64,000 nucleotides of DNA from Salipaludibacillus neizhouensis (GCF_002886185.1 NZ_KZ614146.1:3175224-3239223), one strand, 5' to 3'; positions 25,387 through 34,471 are shown, numbered from the stretch's first letter. Made by a program: numbers and translations. The notes: generated by a model not told the origin, from the letters alone.

Positions 25387-25401
25387 TCGAAATCATTACG
25401 C
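25387..25401. promoter_or_regulatory. Zur box upstream of zinT
   Basis: TCGAAATCATTACGC matches the Bacillus Zur operator TCGTAATNATTACGA at all but two defined positions and lies 28 bases from the zinT start. It predicts zinc repression. Confidence 0.75.
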
Positions 25402-25464
25402 TTTACGATTATACATAGATTCCCAGTTAGCGTCAAGCAATTATAATGAACTGTTTCTGAATCT

Positions 25465-25662
25465 ATGAATAACGAAGCTCAAATAAAAAAACGTTTGTTA
25501 AGGTATCTCGAAAATAATGATACAATTGTTTTTCGGAAGGAAAGAAGAGATCATATCAACCTTTCCATAGCCTTTATAACTGGAACCGACCGACTTAATC
25601 AGAAACAGAACTCGATTGAACTCCTGCGTAAAGTTGGATTAAAAAATCGTCATCTGGATTAA
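25465..25662 (+). CDS. Small hypothetical protein, doubtful
   Basis: A possible 65-residue basic protein (MNNEAQIKKRLLRYLENND...). I recognise no family. The amino acid composition is protein-like and there is no overlapping gene, but no ribosome site precedes the ATG. It lies between the Zur box and a MATE gene on the same strand, so it could be a leader gene, a remnant or chance. Confidence 0.3.
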   Translation: MNNEAQIKKRLLRYLENNDTIVFRKERRDHINLSIAFITGTDRLNQKQNSIELLRKVGLKNRHLD

Positions 25663-25712
25663 AAATCACTAATTCGTCCCTCCACAAAAAAAGAAAAAAA
25701 AGGAGAAATAAA

Positions 25713-27110
25713 ATGGGAACTTCCTCAAGCCTTCCTCCTGTACCTTTACAAACTGAGGTATCTAGTAAGCAATATATGAAACTTGCCATTCCCTTAATGA
25801 TTTCTACAATGACAACACCTTTGTTAAGCTCTGTTGATACTGCTGTGGTTGGACAATTGACTGATCCTTCCTACATCGGTGGTGTGGCAGTTGGAAGTAT
25901 AGTCTTCAATACCTTATTCTGGGTATTGGGATTTCTAAGATTAAGTACATCAGGTTTCACTGCACAAGCGCATGGTGCAAACAATGAAAAAGAACTTTAT
26001 CAAGCATTTATTCGTCCTTTTATGATCGCTGTTTTTTTTGGTTTAGCCTTTATCATTTTCCAGGAACCTATCAGGTGGCTGTCACTAACTGTCATTCACC
26101 CTACCACCGAGGTCGCAGAACAAGCTAAGCTCTATTTTAATATTAGAATCTGGTCGTCCCCTTTCACACTCGTTAACTATGTGATTCTTGGCTGGTTGAT
26201 CGGAAAAAGCTATGTAAAGAGCGCCCTGTTCATTCAAATTGGCATGAATTCTATTAATATTTTGTTAGATCTCTTATTTGTCCATGTCTTCAACTGGGGC
26301 GTGCAAGGGGTAGCATTTGCAAGTTTACTCGCAGAATTAAGTGCTGTTTTGAGCGGAATCATTCTACTACTCCTTCTCAACAAAACCCTTTTAAACTGGT
26401 CTTTATTCTCGTGGTCAGATATTTCAAACACAAGTTCCTTTAAAAAAATGCTAGAAGTGAACCGGGATTTATTTATTCGCTCTGTATGCTTGCTAACGGT
26501 TTATACAATGTTTACTTCCTTAGGAGCAAGAATGGATGACACAACTTTGGCAGCCAATGCCATTTTATTTCAAATTCATTTTTTGCTTGCCTATTGCTTC
26601 GGTGGTCTATCCAATGCAAGCAGTATATTAATCGGCAGATCCATAGGAATGAAACAGCCTAAGTTATTTCATAATATATTAAAGCTCTCCGCAAAGTGGG
26701 GCATTATTTTTAGTGTTGCGCTAACTCTCTCGCTTGTAGCCGGGGCAGAAGTAATTATTTCGTTTTATACGTCCATTCCCGAAGTTCAACGTCTTTCGGA
26801 GATCTATTTTTTCTGGTTGTTATTATTCCCGATTTTCACATTCTGGGGCATACAGCTAAACGGCGTTTTCTCAGGTGCAACCGAAGCCGCTCCAATCAGG
26901 AATTCACTTATTGTCTCGATGCTCGTTTTCATCACAAGTGCAGCTATCCTTGTTCCTATTTTTCAGAATCACGGTTTGTGGGCATCGTTCATTTTATTTT
27001 CATTAGCACGGTCTATTAGCCTCGGAATGTATGTACCAAAACTCTCTGCTCGAGTTTTTCCTGAAAAGACGATTGAGACTAAATATTTTAAGGATACAAT
27101 GGATAGATAA
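25713..27110 (+). CDS. MATE-family efflux transporter
   Basis: A 465-residue Na+- or H+-driven exporter of the DinF-like MATE branch, with about twelve helices in two similar halves. The first half starts KLAIPLMISTMTTPLLSSVDTAVVGQL, of which SVDTAVVG is the family signature; the second has ANAILFQIHFLLAYCFGGLSNASSILIG. AAAGGAG precedes the ATG. It stands alone; drug or metabolite specificity cannot be read. Confidence 0.9.
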   Translation: MGTSSSLPPVPLQTEVSSKQYMKLAIPLMISTMTTPLLSSVDTAVVGQLTDPSYIGGVAVGSIVFNTLFWVLGFLRLSTSGFTAQAHGANNEKELYQAFIRPFMIAVFFGLAFIIFQEPIRWLSLTVIHPTTEVAEQAKLYFNIRIWSSPFTLVNYVILGWLIGKSYVKSALFIQIGMNSINILLDLLFVHVFNWGVQGVAFASLLAELSAVLSGIILLLLLNKTLLNWSLFSWSDISNTSSFKKMLEVNRDLFIRSVCLLTVYTMFTSLGARMDDTTLAANAILFQIHFLLAYCFGGLSNASSILIGRSIGMKQPKLFHNILKLSAKWGIIFSVALTLSLVAGAEVIISFYTSIPEVQRLSEIYFFWLLLFPIFTFWGIQLNGVFSGATEAAPIRNSLIVSMLVFITSAAILVPIFQNHGLWASFILFSLARSISLGMYVPKLSARVFPEKTIETKYFKDTMDR

Positions 27111-27129
27111 TATGACCTACTTCTGCTTT

Positions 27130-27330
27130 AGTGACACTCATCCTAATATCGCAGATGCTAGTGTTACTATAGTCTGATTTAGCTACAGTCAGACGCACAA
27201 TTCAGTCGGAATGTCGCTAATGATGGCGTTTAGGAACAGTCCGCGCTTTGACAATTTTTGAATGTCACCGTATACGGCTGATAGTTTCATTCGGAGAGTG
27301 ACCGTTACGTCGAATGTAACTATTCAATAT
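27130..27330. repeat. GTGTCACT-type repeat region, copy 3
   Basis: The gene-free interval 27111-27469 holds several imperfect copies of the motif. TAGTGACACT (27130) and AGTGTTACTA (27160) form a hairpin, GTCTGA/TCAGAC another, and GGAATGTCGCTAA, GAATGTCACCG and GAGTGACCG follow. No coding frame is convincing. Confidence 0.45.
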
Positions 27331-27412
27331 CTTCTATCAAAATACATTTATCTGTGGCTCTGCACCTATATATTTATGCAGGCGTCATTAAAAAGTAAGT
27401 TATTTCGCATAA

Positions 27413-27440
27413 CAAAAAGCCTAGAAAGTTAATTCTAGAC
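27413..27440 (-). terminator. Intrinsic terminator after the acetate-type transporter
   Basis: On the minus strand GTCTAGAA pairs with TTTCTAGGC (one mismatch) around a short loop and is followed by five T. Confidence 0.75.
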
Positions 27441-27469
27441 TCTGGTTCTATCTGTATATCTAATTAAAA

Positions 27470-28087
27470 CTACTTTGTAAAGATTCCAAAGGGTTGTCCT
27501 ATAGGCAGGAAAACTTTTCCGAAGTGTTTGTTTAATAAGATGGCCCCGGCACCGTAAAATGACAGCAAGGCAATGATTAACTCCGCTATTGCTGCTAACA
27601 TATGCGTGACTTCGTACATCACGTTAAAGGAGCTTAACGTTAAGCCAATGAATAAGAAATCAATAAAAACAAAGATGAAGAATAATACTTTGTTTGTCTC
27701 CATTGCTCCGATTGTCATAAAAAGAGTGAAAATTAAATAGCCAAGAAAGGCAATCCCAAGTTGTTTTGGATCTGCATTTGCTGCCAGTGTTTCACCGAAA
27801 ACTCCTAATTGAATCAACCAGCTAGTTCCGACACCAAACCAAAAGAGTCCAAATGCTCCGAAAGCCGTTGTCCCAAACATGTTATTATGCTTGGAATCTA
27901 GTATCGCCGCTATTAACTGAGCCATTCCACCTAAGAAAAATGCCCATGGTAGGATTAAAGAAAGCCCTTCTGTTATTCCTAATTTTTGTGATGATGCGAC
28001 CAATGTCACCATTGCTAAACCAAACAATCCTAGTGCTGATGGATCTGCTGTTGTAATTCTCACCTGTGTCTCATTCTGAGTATCCAT
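27470..28087 (-). CDS. GPR1/FUN34/YaaH-family acetate transporter
   Basis: A 205-residue protein with six membrane helices. The family's NPAPLGL signature appears as ADPSALGLFGLA after a short N-terminus, and ILPWAFFLGGMAQLIAAILD is the usual second helix. Members such as SatP move acetate or succinate across the cytoplasmic membrane. AGGAGGAAA precedes the ATG. Alone between two terminators. Confidence 0.88.
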   Translation of the reverse strand: MDTQNETQVRITTADPSALGLFGLAMVTLVASSQKLGITEGLSLILPWAFFLGGMAQLIAAILDSKHNNMFGTTAFGAFGLFWFGVGTSWLIQLGVFGETLAANADPKQLGIAFLGYLIFTLFMTIGAMETNKVLFFIFVFIDFLFIGLTLSSFNVMYEVTHMLAAIAELIIALLSFYGAGAILLNKHFGKVFLPIGQPFGIFTK

Positions 28088-28352
28088 TTTTTCCTCCTAA
28101 AAAAGCTCATATCTTCTATTTATAAATACAGTACGATCTCCCGCCAACCCCCTCTATAAAATGCGGTACTGCTGCAGTTTTATGGTAATACATGAGGTTG
28201 AAACTGCGGTCTACCGTTCTCCCTTAAAAAACATACTTAAACAATGTAACGAATTACACATGGCGTGTCAATAAATAAATTACATGAAACAAATGGTATC
28301 AACTGGGTAATTTCAAGTTTAAAATGAGGCTGAATATTTTTATTTTTCACAC
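28088..28352. other. Gene-free interval
   Basis: No gene, repeat or recognisable leader RNA. It holds the promoter region of the leftward acetate-type transporter and nothing else that I can support. Confidence 0.35.
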
Positions 28353-28379
28353 AAGAAAAACGGCATAGCCGTCTTTTTG
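28353..28379. repeat. Short hairpin repeat C, copy 1
   Basis: AGAAAAACGGCATAGCCGTC followed by TTTTT: the core ACGGC-ATA-GCCGT is flanked by A and T runs. The same phrase recurs at 58162-58185. It may act as a weak terminator. Confidence 0.55.
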
Positions 28380-28381
28380 TC

Positions 28382-28427
28382 AAAAAAAAAGATGCTCCAA
28401 AAGGTTAACATACCTTTTGAAACATCT
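28382..28427 (-). terminator. Intrinsic terminator after the isomerase/oxidoreductase operon
   Basis: On the minus strand AGATGTTTCAAAAGG pairs with CCTTTTGGAGCATCT around a TATGTTAA loop, followed by nine T. Confidence 0.88.
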
Positions 28428-28440
28428 AACCTAACTTCTC

Positions 28441-29409
28441 TTAAGCCCACCACATATCTCCGGCAGATTCCCGGATTAAAACGGTATCCAAGTTTTTCAC
28501 CGCACGCGCAAATCCTTCGTCAATGGACATGATCGGGTCTTCATGTTCAATGCTGACAACCGAGTCATAGTTATACATACGAAGAGCACTCATCATATCG
28601 GACCACTCTTGCAGGCTATGCCCACAACCGACACTTCGGAATGTCCATGCGCGCGACTGTACCTTGCCGTAAGGTTGCATATCAACTAACCCATACATAT
28701 TCACATTATCTTGATCAATATACGTGTCTTTTGCATGGAAATTGTGAATGGCACCAGCCTTACCAAGAATTTTAATTGCTGCTACCGGATCAATACCTTG
28801 CCACCACATGTGACTAGGATCTAAGTTTGCACCAATAGCTTCGCACGTGGCCTCGCGCAATTTTAACATCGTGTAAGGGGTGTGAACTAGAAAACCTCCA
28901 TGAAGCTCAAGGCCTATTTTCACATCATGTTCCTCCGCAATCTGTCCAATTTCTTTCCAATATGGGATTAGTTTATTTTCCCATTGCCATTCCAGAATAT
29001 CACCGTACTCGGCTGGCCAAGGAACGACCGGCCAGTTCGGCTGTTTTGCTTCCTCGCTATCACCGGCTGTCCCCGAAAAAGCATTAACTACTGGAACGCC
29101 TAAAAGAGAAGCTAGTTTGATTGTTTTGCGTAAAACAGTATCAGACTCCTCTGCAAATGCTTGATCCGGTGTAATCGGATTGCCATGGCAACTGAACGAA
29201 CTAATTGTCAAACCGCGAGAAGTGACTGCATGTAAATAGTCTTGGCGTTTTTGCTCATCCTCTAAAAGGTCATCTAGCGGACAATGATCGTTACCGGGGT
29301 AACCTCCTGTACCAATTTCAACTGCATCAAGACCGGCAGCTTTGACATGATCAAGCATCTCTTCAAATGACTTATCACCAAATAATACCGTAAATACTCC
29401 TAATTTCAT
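28441..29409 (-). CDS. Sugar phosphate isomerase/epimerase-type TIM barrel protein
   Basis: A 322-residue AP-endonuclease-2/xylose-isomerase-like TIM barrel. Likely metal ligands are Glu in GLELHGG, Asp and His in NLDPSHMWW, His in NFHAKD and Glu in SIEHED. It starts MKLGVFTVLFGDKSFEEML. AGGAGTGTAGTC precedes the ATG. It follows a Gfo/Idh-type oxidoreductase by 4 bases and is the third gene of the operon. Similar pairs (YcjR/YcjS) process 3-keto sugars or inositol derivatives; the substrate here is not known. Confidence 0.85.
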   Translation of the reverse strand: MKLGVFTVLFGDKSFEEMLDHVKAAGLDAVEIGTGGYPGNDHCPLDDLLEDEQKRQDYLHAVTSRGLTISSFSCHGNPITPDQAFAEESDTVLRKTIKLASLLGVPVVNAFSGTAGDSEEAKQPNWPVVPWPAEYGDILEWQWENKLIPYWKEIGQIAEEHDVKIGLELHGGFLVHTPYTMLKLREATCEAIGANLDPSHMWWQGIDPVAAIKILGKAGAIHNFHAKDTYIDQDNVNMYGLVDMQPYGKVQSRAWTFRSVGCGHSLQEWSDMMSALRMYNYDSVVSIEHEDPIMSIDEGFARAVKNLDTVLIRESAGDMWWA

Positions 29410-29413
29410 CTGA

Positions 29414-30442
29414 CTACACTCCTTTATTTAAAGTAATAATTTGTTTCGTGTCTTGCGACTCTAATGCCCCTAAAATAACTTGCAGTGATTTCATGCCTTC
29501 TTCTCCACTAACAAGTGGCTCTTTATTATCCAGAATAGCTTCAACAAAATGATCAATGACGTGTGAGTTTGTTTGTCCACCTTCATCATTCGATTGAATT
29601 TGATCCAACTCATGTTTGATGACATTTCCATTTTGATACTCTTCAATGAGAGAATACTTCGGATCTGCTTCTAAACGGAGAATCCCTTTTTCACCATAAA
29701 TGATGGTTGAGTTATCACTATTAGGTGCATACGCCCAGCTTGCTGAGAGGGTACCGATGATACCGCTTTCCGTTCGTAAAATACAAACCGCATTATCGTC
29801 TACTTCCGTATTTTGTTTTGCATTCGTTTCAATAAATGATCCGACTTCTGAAAAATCACCTAGTAAATAGCGTATTAAATCGGCTTTATGCACACCTAAG
29901 TCGCCCATTGCACCGATAAACGCCTGATCTTTATTAAAGAACCAACTCTCCGCCCCGTCAATACTCCATCCCTCTGGACCACCATGACCGAAAGTTGTTT
30001 TAAAACTGTAAATTTTCCCTAGCTTGCCGCTATCAATAATTTCCTTCGCAGTTTGATGAGAGGAAACAAATCGTTGATTATGCGCAATCATTAGTTTTTT
30101 GCCGTTAGCTTTCGCTGCTGTGATCATTGCTTCGGCTTCTTCTGTCGAGGTAGCCATTGGCTTTTCACACAACACATGTTTACCGGATTTTAATGCATCA
30201 ATCGAAACTGGAGCATGTAAATAGTTGGGCAAACAAACACTGATTGCATCAATATTAGTGAGTTTGATAACTTCTTTATAATCAGTATAAGCCTTTGCCC
30301 CATAAAATGCCGCCATTTTTTCCGCTCGTTCTGCAACAATATCGCACACAGCATGAATTTCCACTTGCTCGTTTGCCTCGTATTCTACTAGATGACGTAA
30401 TCTTGCAATACTTCCACAGCCAATTACTGCTACTTTTAACAT
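29414..30442 (-). CDS. Gfo/Idh/MocA-family oxidoreductase
   Basis: A 342-residue NAD(P)-dependent sugar or inositol dehydrogenase. The Rossmann motif is VAVIGCGSIARLRHL at the N-terminus, and the catalytic-region motif is HVLCEKPMATSTEEAEAM with the conserved EKP Lys. MGDLGVHKADLIRYLLGD carries the usual substrate-side Asp/His. GGAGG lies 7 bases before the ATG at 30442, so I prefer it to the ATG two codons upstream. It is flanked on the same strand by two TIM-barrel isomerases, suggesting oxidation and epimerisation of one sugar. Confidence 0.88.
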   Translation of the reverse strand: MLKVAVIGCGSIARLRHLVEYEANEQVEIHAVCDIVAERAEKMAAFYGAKAYTDYKEVIKLTNIDAISVCLPNYLHAPVSIDALKSGKHVLCEKPMATSTEEAEAMITAAKANGKKLMIAHNQRFVSSHQTAKEIIDSGKLGKIYSFKTTFGHGGPEGWSIDGAESWFFNKDQAFIGAMGDLGVHKADLIRYLLGDFSEVGSFIETNAKQNTEVDDNAVCILRTESGIIGTLSASWAYAPNSDNSTIIYGEKGILRLEADPKYSLIEEYQNGNVIKHELDQIQSNDEGGQTNSHVIDHFVEAILDNKEPLVSGEEGMKSLQVILGALESQDTKQIITLNKGV

Positions 30443-30470
30443 TTTCATTCCTCCATTTTTATGTTCTATG

Positions 30471-31241
30471 TTATTTCCTTGATAAATACGGGAGTTTTGT
30501 TTTCAAGTAATTCATGCTGATTTCCAGACTTTTAAAAGGTGTTAACCGGCTGACATCCTGCTCAACCACCCACCACTGAACTCCAGCTTCTTCGCCCAGC
30601 CCGAGTACTGACTCAATGTCGACACCACCTGTTCCAAGCTCCGCAAAAAATTGTTCTTCGTCTGTAGTCATATCTTTCAGGTGGATGACCGGAGTTCTCT
30701 GCTGGTAGCGCTTCACCCACTCAACAGGGTCTTCTCCAGCTTTTTTCAGCCAGTAAATATCAAGCTCTGTTTGAACATATTCTGCATTTGTATCATCAAA
30801 AATAGCCTCTAATGCCATTCTTCCATCTTTAAGACGTTCCAGTTCAAACTCGTGATTATGGTAACAAAGAGTTAATCCCTCTCGTCGGCAAGCTGCTCCT
30901 GCTTTTTCTAATATCGGTAGGAGAGCTTGATAATCTTCGTCAGTTCGTTCATCTGGCATTAAAAATGGGCACACAACATACTTGCTTCCTAAGACTTTTT
31001 GATCTTCAATGACTTGATTCAAGTTATTTTTTATTTGATCAAGCGGGATATGACTAGCTGCTGCGCGAAGCCCTAACTCATCTAATAATGCTCTTACTTC
31101 TATTGGAGAAAGTCCCCCATAACCAGCAAATTCCACACCATCAAAACCAAGGTCCGCAATTTTTCTTAACGTACCGGCAAAATCTCGCTCACTTTCTTCT
31201 CGTAAGGTAAACATCTGTACAGCTACAGGAATAGTTTTCAT
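30471..31241 (-). CDS. Sugar phosphate isomerase/epimerase-type TIM barrel protein
   Basis: A 256-residue TIM barrel of the same broad superfamily as the gene at 28441 but only distantly similar to it. It starts MKTIPVAVQMFTLREESERDF and shows metal-ligand segments in LCYHNHEFEL, ELDIYWLKKAG and HLKDMTTDEE. GGAGG lies 8 bases before the ATG at 31241; an ATG five codons upstream includes that site and is rejected. First gene of the three-gene operon, divergent from an AraC regulator. Confidence 0.86.
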   Translation of the reverse strand: MKTIPVAVQMFTLREESERDFAGTLRKIADLGFDGVEFAGYGGLSPIEVRALLDELGLRAAASHIPLDQIKNNLNQVIEDQKVLGSKYVVCPFLMPDERTDEDYQALLPILEKAGAACRREGLTLCYHNHEFELERLKDGRMALEAIFDDTNAEYVQTELDIYWLKKAGEDPVEWVKRYQQRTPVIHLKDMTTDEEQFFAELGTGGVDIESVLGLGEEAGVQWWVVEQDVSRLTPFKSLEISMNYLKTKLPYLSRK

Positions 31242-31469
31242 CTTTTGTACCTCCATGCTTATTGTGTTTTAGTTTGCTGCGAAACCGTTCTCATTTCAAA
31301 AACTATAAAACTCTGTGCAATAGAAGCGAGTACCATTCACCCCGTTCATCCTTGAAGCAGTATTCATCACTTATTTGATTTCATCATAACTGATTGATTC
31401 CTTTATTAAAATAAATGATATAATTAATACATATACTATCTTGCTATTTTTTACTAAAAGGAGTTTACA

Positions 31470-32240
31470 ATGATACATCTTGGTCTATGTAGTTATTCCT
31501 ATCACTCGAAGCAATTTCACACGATTCATAAGACTGGTTTTGAAAGCTATCTGTTTCGATTTCAAACAGAAGGCCAGTGTCAAATAGTCATTAAGGGAAG
31601 GACTTTCCATATTGAAAAAGGGGACCTCATGCTGCTCAAACCTGGAGAGCATTATGAGCTTAGAATTGAAGAAGGACAAAATAGTGGTGACTATCATTTA
31701 TTTTGTCATGGGAGTTGGGTGGATGAGTGGTGGTCCCGTTCTGAAAAGGCTAGTATTTCCCGAACAGAATTAGACGAAAAAATGTTATCTTTATGGCGGC
31801 ATATTATTATTGAGGAACGTCGTCCGTTGTCTGAATCAAATGAGGAATTAAAAAATTATTTACTGAAGGCTCTTTGTTTATCGATCGAGCGTGCTGTAAA
31901 TGAAACGGCTTCCTCCTTCAGTCGTCCATACGTTGTCACTCGTATGATGCGTTATATTGAGGAGCACGCACTGACTCCGTTTAAAATTGAAGACGCTGCT
32001 TCACACGTTGGGCTAAGTGTTTCACGGGCTGTCCATCTTTTTAAAGACAATGTTGGAAAAACGATGATTGAATACGCCCAGGACATTAGATTATCTTCTG
32101 CCATTGACCAGATGAAATATACCTTCATGACACTGGATCAAATTGCTGAAAACTGTGGTTTTGGCAGCTATCCATATTTTCATAAAGTATTTAAGAAAAG
32201 ATACGGAATTCCCCCCGGTTCCTACAGGCGCCAAGGTTAG
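31470..32240 (+). CDS. AraC-family transcriptional regulator
   Basis: A 256-residue regulator with an N-terminal cupin-like sensor (about residues 20-100: GRTFHIEKGDLMLLKPGEHYEL) and two C-terminal helix-turn-helix motifs (about 160-255), including the AraC signature IAENCGFGSYPYFHKVFKKR. AAAGGAG precedes the ATG. It is divergent from the isomerase/oxidoreductase operon, which it probably activates in response to a sugar. Confidence 0.9.
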   Translation: MIHLGLCSYSYHSKQFHTIHKTGFESYLFRFQTEGQCQIVIKGRTFHIEKGDLMLLKPGEHYELRIEEGQNSGDYHLFCHGSWVDEWWSRSEKASISRTELDEKMLSLWRHIIIEERRPLSESNEELKNYLLKALCLSIERAVNETASSFSRPYVVTRMMRYIEEHALTPFKIEDAASHVGLSVSRAVHLFKDNVGKTMIEYAQDIRLSSAIDQMKYTFMTLDQIAENCGFGSYPYFHKVFKKRYGIPPGSYRRQG

Positions 32241-32473
32241 GGACGGTTATTAAATAGCATTCGGAAGTTTTGCTCCAGTATCAAAGCACTATGTAGTGTG
32301 TTAATACTCCTTATCATCAGGTTATAATAACTTTGCTATACCACGCAAAATTTTCGAATGTGAAGAAGCAGGATAGTTGTAAAGTTGTAAATATCAAGTA
32401 TTCGACATTTAATATAAATTTCCTAATTCACTGCTTCATTTATCGGTGAGAAATGAAGCAGTGAACCGTCCCC
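32238..32473. repeat. Palindromic repeat B, apparently split copy
   Basis: The right half, a TTCACTGCTTCATTT/AAATGAAGCAGTGAA hairpin followed by CCGTCCCCTTGG (32427-32473), matches the repeat B copies at 34472, 43847 and 46098. The left GGGACGGTT is missing there but occurs at 32239-32247, about 180 bases away, just after the AraC stop. The interval contains no gene. Insertion into an intact copy would explain this; chance is possible. Confidence 0.5.
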
Positions 32474-32479
32474 TTGGGC

Positions 32480-33034
32480 TTAGCTTTTAAGTTTAATAAT
32501 AAATTTTGTGAACCAATATGCAATAAATACGATGACGATATCTATGAAGAAAACATGGAGTTGATTTGTACCTTTTCTAAATTCAACTAATCCCATCCAC
32601 TCTTCAACCGTGGCAAACCCAAAAGCAAACACAACACTCAAAAAAACGGCATACAAATAATAATTTTTATTATTATTTGTACAATATTGATATAAAAGCA
32701 TGAAAGCCACTGGAAGCGTGGAGGCGACAATATTTGTTACGAAAGGAAACAATGGAGATATAAAATATTTATGAACAAACAATCCGTGTCTTTCTAATGG
32801 AATACAAATATATGCCCATAGCATATGTACTGTGTACCCGTAGAATAAGATCTCAAATGTTCGTTTCCTGTCTATTGTAAAGTAAAGCAATATTAAAGGC
32901 GCCAGCAACAAAATTATAATTAGCCAGAATTGCCATGTTCCTGAGTGGGAGTATTCGTTCCAGTAAGGATAAATTAACGAATTAAACTCTTCCGATTCTT
33001 CATAAATTTCATGCCAATACTCTTTAAAATTCAT
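32480..33034 (-). CDS. Small multi-pass membrane protein (CBO0543-like)
   Basis: A 184-residue protein with five or six membrane helices after a hydrophilic N-terminus (MNFKEYWHEIYEESEEFN). The pattern FATVEEWMGLVEFRKGT before the last helix resembles the CBO0543 family of uncharacterised Bacilli membrane proteins; a second possible relative lies at 53870-54352. AAGGAGGTAAG precedes the ATG. Function unknown. Confidence 0.7.
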   Translation of the reverse strand: MNFKEYWHEIYEESEEFNSLIYPYWNEYSHSGTWQFWLIIILLLAPLILLYFTIDRKRTFEILFYGYTVHMLWAYICIPLERHGLFVHKYFISPLFPFVTNIVASTLPVAFMLLYQYCTNNNKNYYLYAVFLSVVFAFGFATVEEWMGLVEFRKGTNQLHVFFIDIVIVFIAYWFTKFIIKLKS

Positions 33035-33175
33035 TTTCTTACCTCCTTTTTCATCCTATATCCTTTCCTTTTTTGGAATTAATCATCCAACTTTTGAACT
33101 TTCCATCCCGGATAATGTTATTTGGCATTTGTAAATATTAAAATAGTCAAACTCCTTCAACTTTTCGCTATAAAT

Positions 33176-33219
33176 AAATCAAAAAGGAGTGAGCACAGGG
33201 CTTCACTCCTTTTTTGATT
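33176..33219. terminator. Bidirectional terminator after the alcohol dehydrogenase
   Basis: A perfect stem, AATCAAAAAAGGAGTGA with TCACTCCTTTTTTGATT, around a loop of about 10 bases. Confidence 0.88.
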
Positions 33220-33234
33220 CGCTTGCTAATATTT

Positions 33235-34398
33235 CTATTTTGCCAGTTGATAAATTTCAAATACATCCTTTTCAGCTAACTTAATAAAGTTTCCAATTGG
33301 ACCTCTTTCCGTACCTTTTCTAGCCATCTCCTCAAAATGTTCTTCTCCAATGTCCACCTCGTTTAATTTCACAGGCATTCCAATCAAACGGAAGAATTGC
33401 TCTGTCTTTTGAATACCTTGAAGAGCTGTTTTTTCCAAATCATTTAAATCTATCTCTACATCCCATACTCGATTAGCAAACTGAACAAAACGATTGACGT
33501 CATGTTTATAGACATATTTCATCCATGCTGGAAAGATGATTGCTAAGCCAGCGCCATGAGCAATATCATAAATACCGCTTATTTCATGCTCAATATCGTG
33601 ACTTCCCCAATCACCAATTCTACCAGTATTGAGGGAATCATTATGTGCAATCGTCCCTGCCCACATGATCTCCGCTCTCGCATCATAATTAGTCGGATCA
33701 TCCAGAACAGTATGTGCATTATTTATGATTGTTTTCAAGGTCGCTTCACATAATCGATCGGTTAATTCCACGTTCTTTTCTCTTGTAAAATATCTTTCCA
33801 AAATGTGTGACATCATGTCGGTAATTCCGCAAGCTGTCTGATACGAAGGTAACGTGTATGAAAGAACCGGATTTAATATCGCAAATCTTGGCCTCATCGT
33901 TTCATGACCAACCGCCCTCTTATAAGATCCGTCCTCGTTTGTTATCACACTTCCCCCACTACTTTCACTTCCTGCCGCAGGAATTGTTAAAATAACTCCG
34001 AGAGGTAAACAATCATTTACAGAATTCTTACCATCAAAAAAGTCCCAGACATCCCCCTCATAATTCACCCCAGCTGCAATCGCTTTGGCTGAGTCAATGA
34101 CACTTCCTCCGCCCACAGCTAGAATAAAGCCAATGTTATTTTCTTTACATAGAGTGACCCCTTCTCGAACAAGGCTAACTCTTGGATTAGGCTTCACACC
34201 ACTCAACTCAAATATCTCTATTCCTTGCGCCTGCAAAGACTCAACAACTCTTTGATATAATCCATTTTTTTTAATACTCCCTCCACCATAATGCAAAAGA
34301 AGTTTCTTTCCATATTTCTTCGCCTCTTGGCCTACTACCTGTTCTTCATCTCTACCAAAGATGATTTTAGTTTCATTTTGAAAAACAAAATTTTGCAT
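33235..34398 (-). CDS. Iron-containing alcohol dehydrogenase (butanol dehydrogenase type)
   Basis: A 387-residue group III dehydrogenase, similar in layout to YugJ/BdhA NAD(P)H-dependent butanol dehydrogenases. The nucleotide loop is ILAVGGGSVIDSAKAIA, and the metal ligands are Asp and His in CGITDMMSHILERYF and His in YDIAHGAGLAIIFPAW, with another in DSLNTGRIGDWGSHDIEHE. The ATG at 34398 has AGGAGG 8 bases upstream; one two codons earlier is too close. It follows the sugar importer with a repeat B palindrome between, so it may share regulation. Confidence 0.9.
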   Translation of the reverse strand: MQNFVFQNETKIIFGRDEEQVVGQEAKKYGKKLLLHYGGGSIKKNGLYQRVVESLQAQGIEIFELSGVKPNPRVSLVREGVTLCKENNIGFILAVGGGSVIDSAKAIAAGVNYEGDVWDFFDGKNSVNDCLPLGVILTIPAAGSESSGGSVITNEDGSYKRAVGHETMRPRFAILNPVLSYTLPSYQTACGITDMMSHILERYFTREKNVELTDRLCEATLKTIINNAHTVLDDPTNYDARAEIMWAGTIAHNDSLNTGRIGDWGSHDIEHEISGIYDIAHGAGLAIIFPAWMKYVYKHDVNRFVQFANRVWDVEIDLNDLEKTALQGIQKTEQFFRLIGMPVKLNEVDIGEEHFEEMARKGTERGPIGNFIKLAEKDVFEIYQLAK

Positions 34399-34471
34399 AA
34401 ACATCTCCTCCTGATAATAGTTTAATTTATTTCACAAGGTAATAGCAATCGCTTACACTTTTAAGATCAAA

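Noticed and set aside
31263-31280. cre site before the isomerase operon
   Set aside because: TGCGAAACCGTTCTCA looks similar to cre but has two extra bases in the core and does not align with the consensus.
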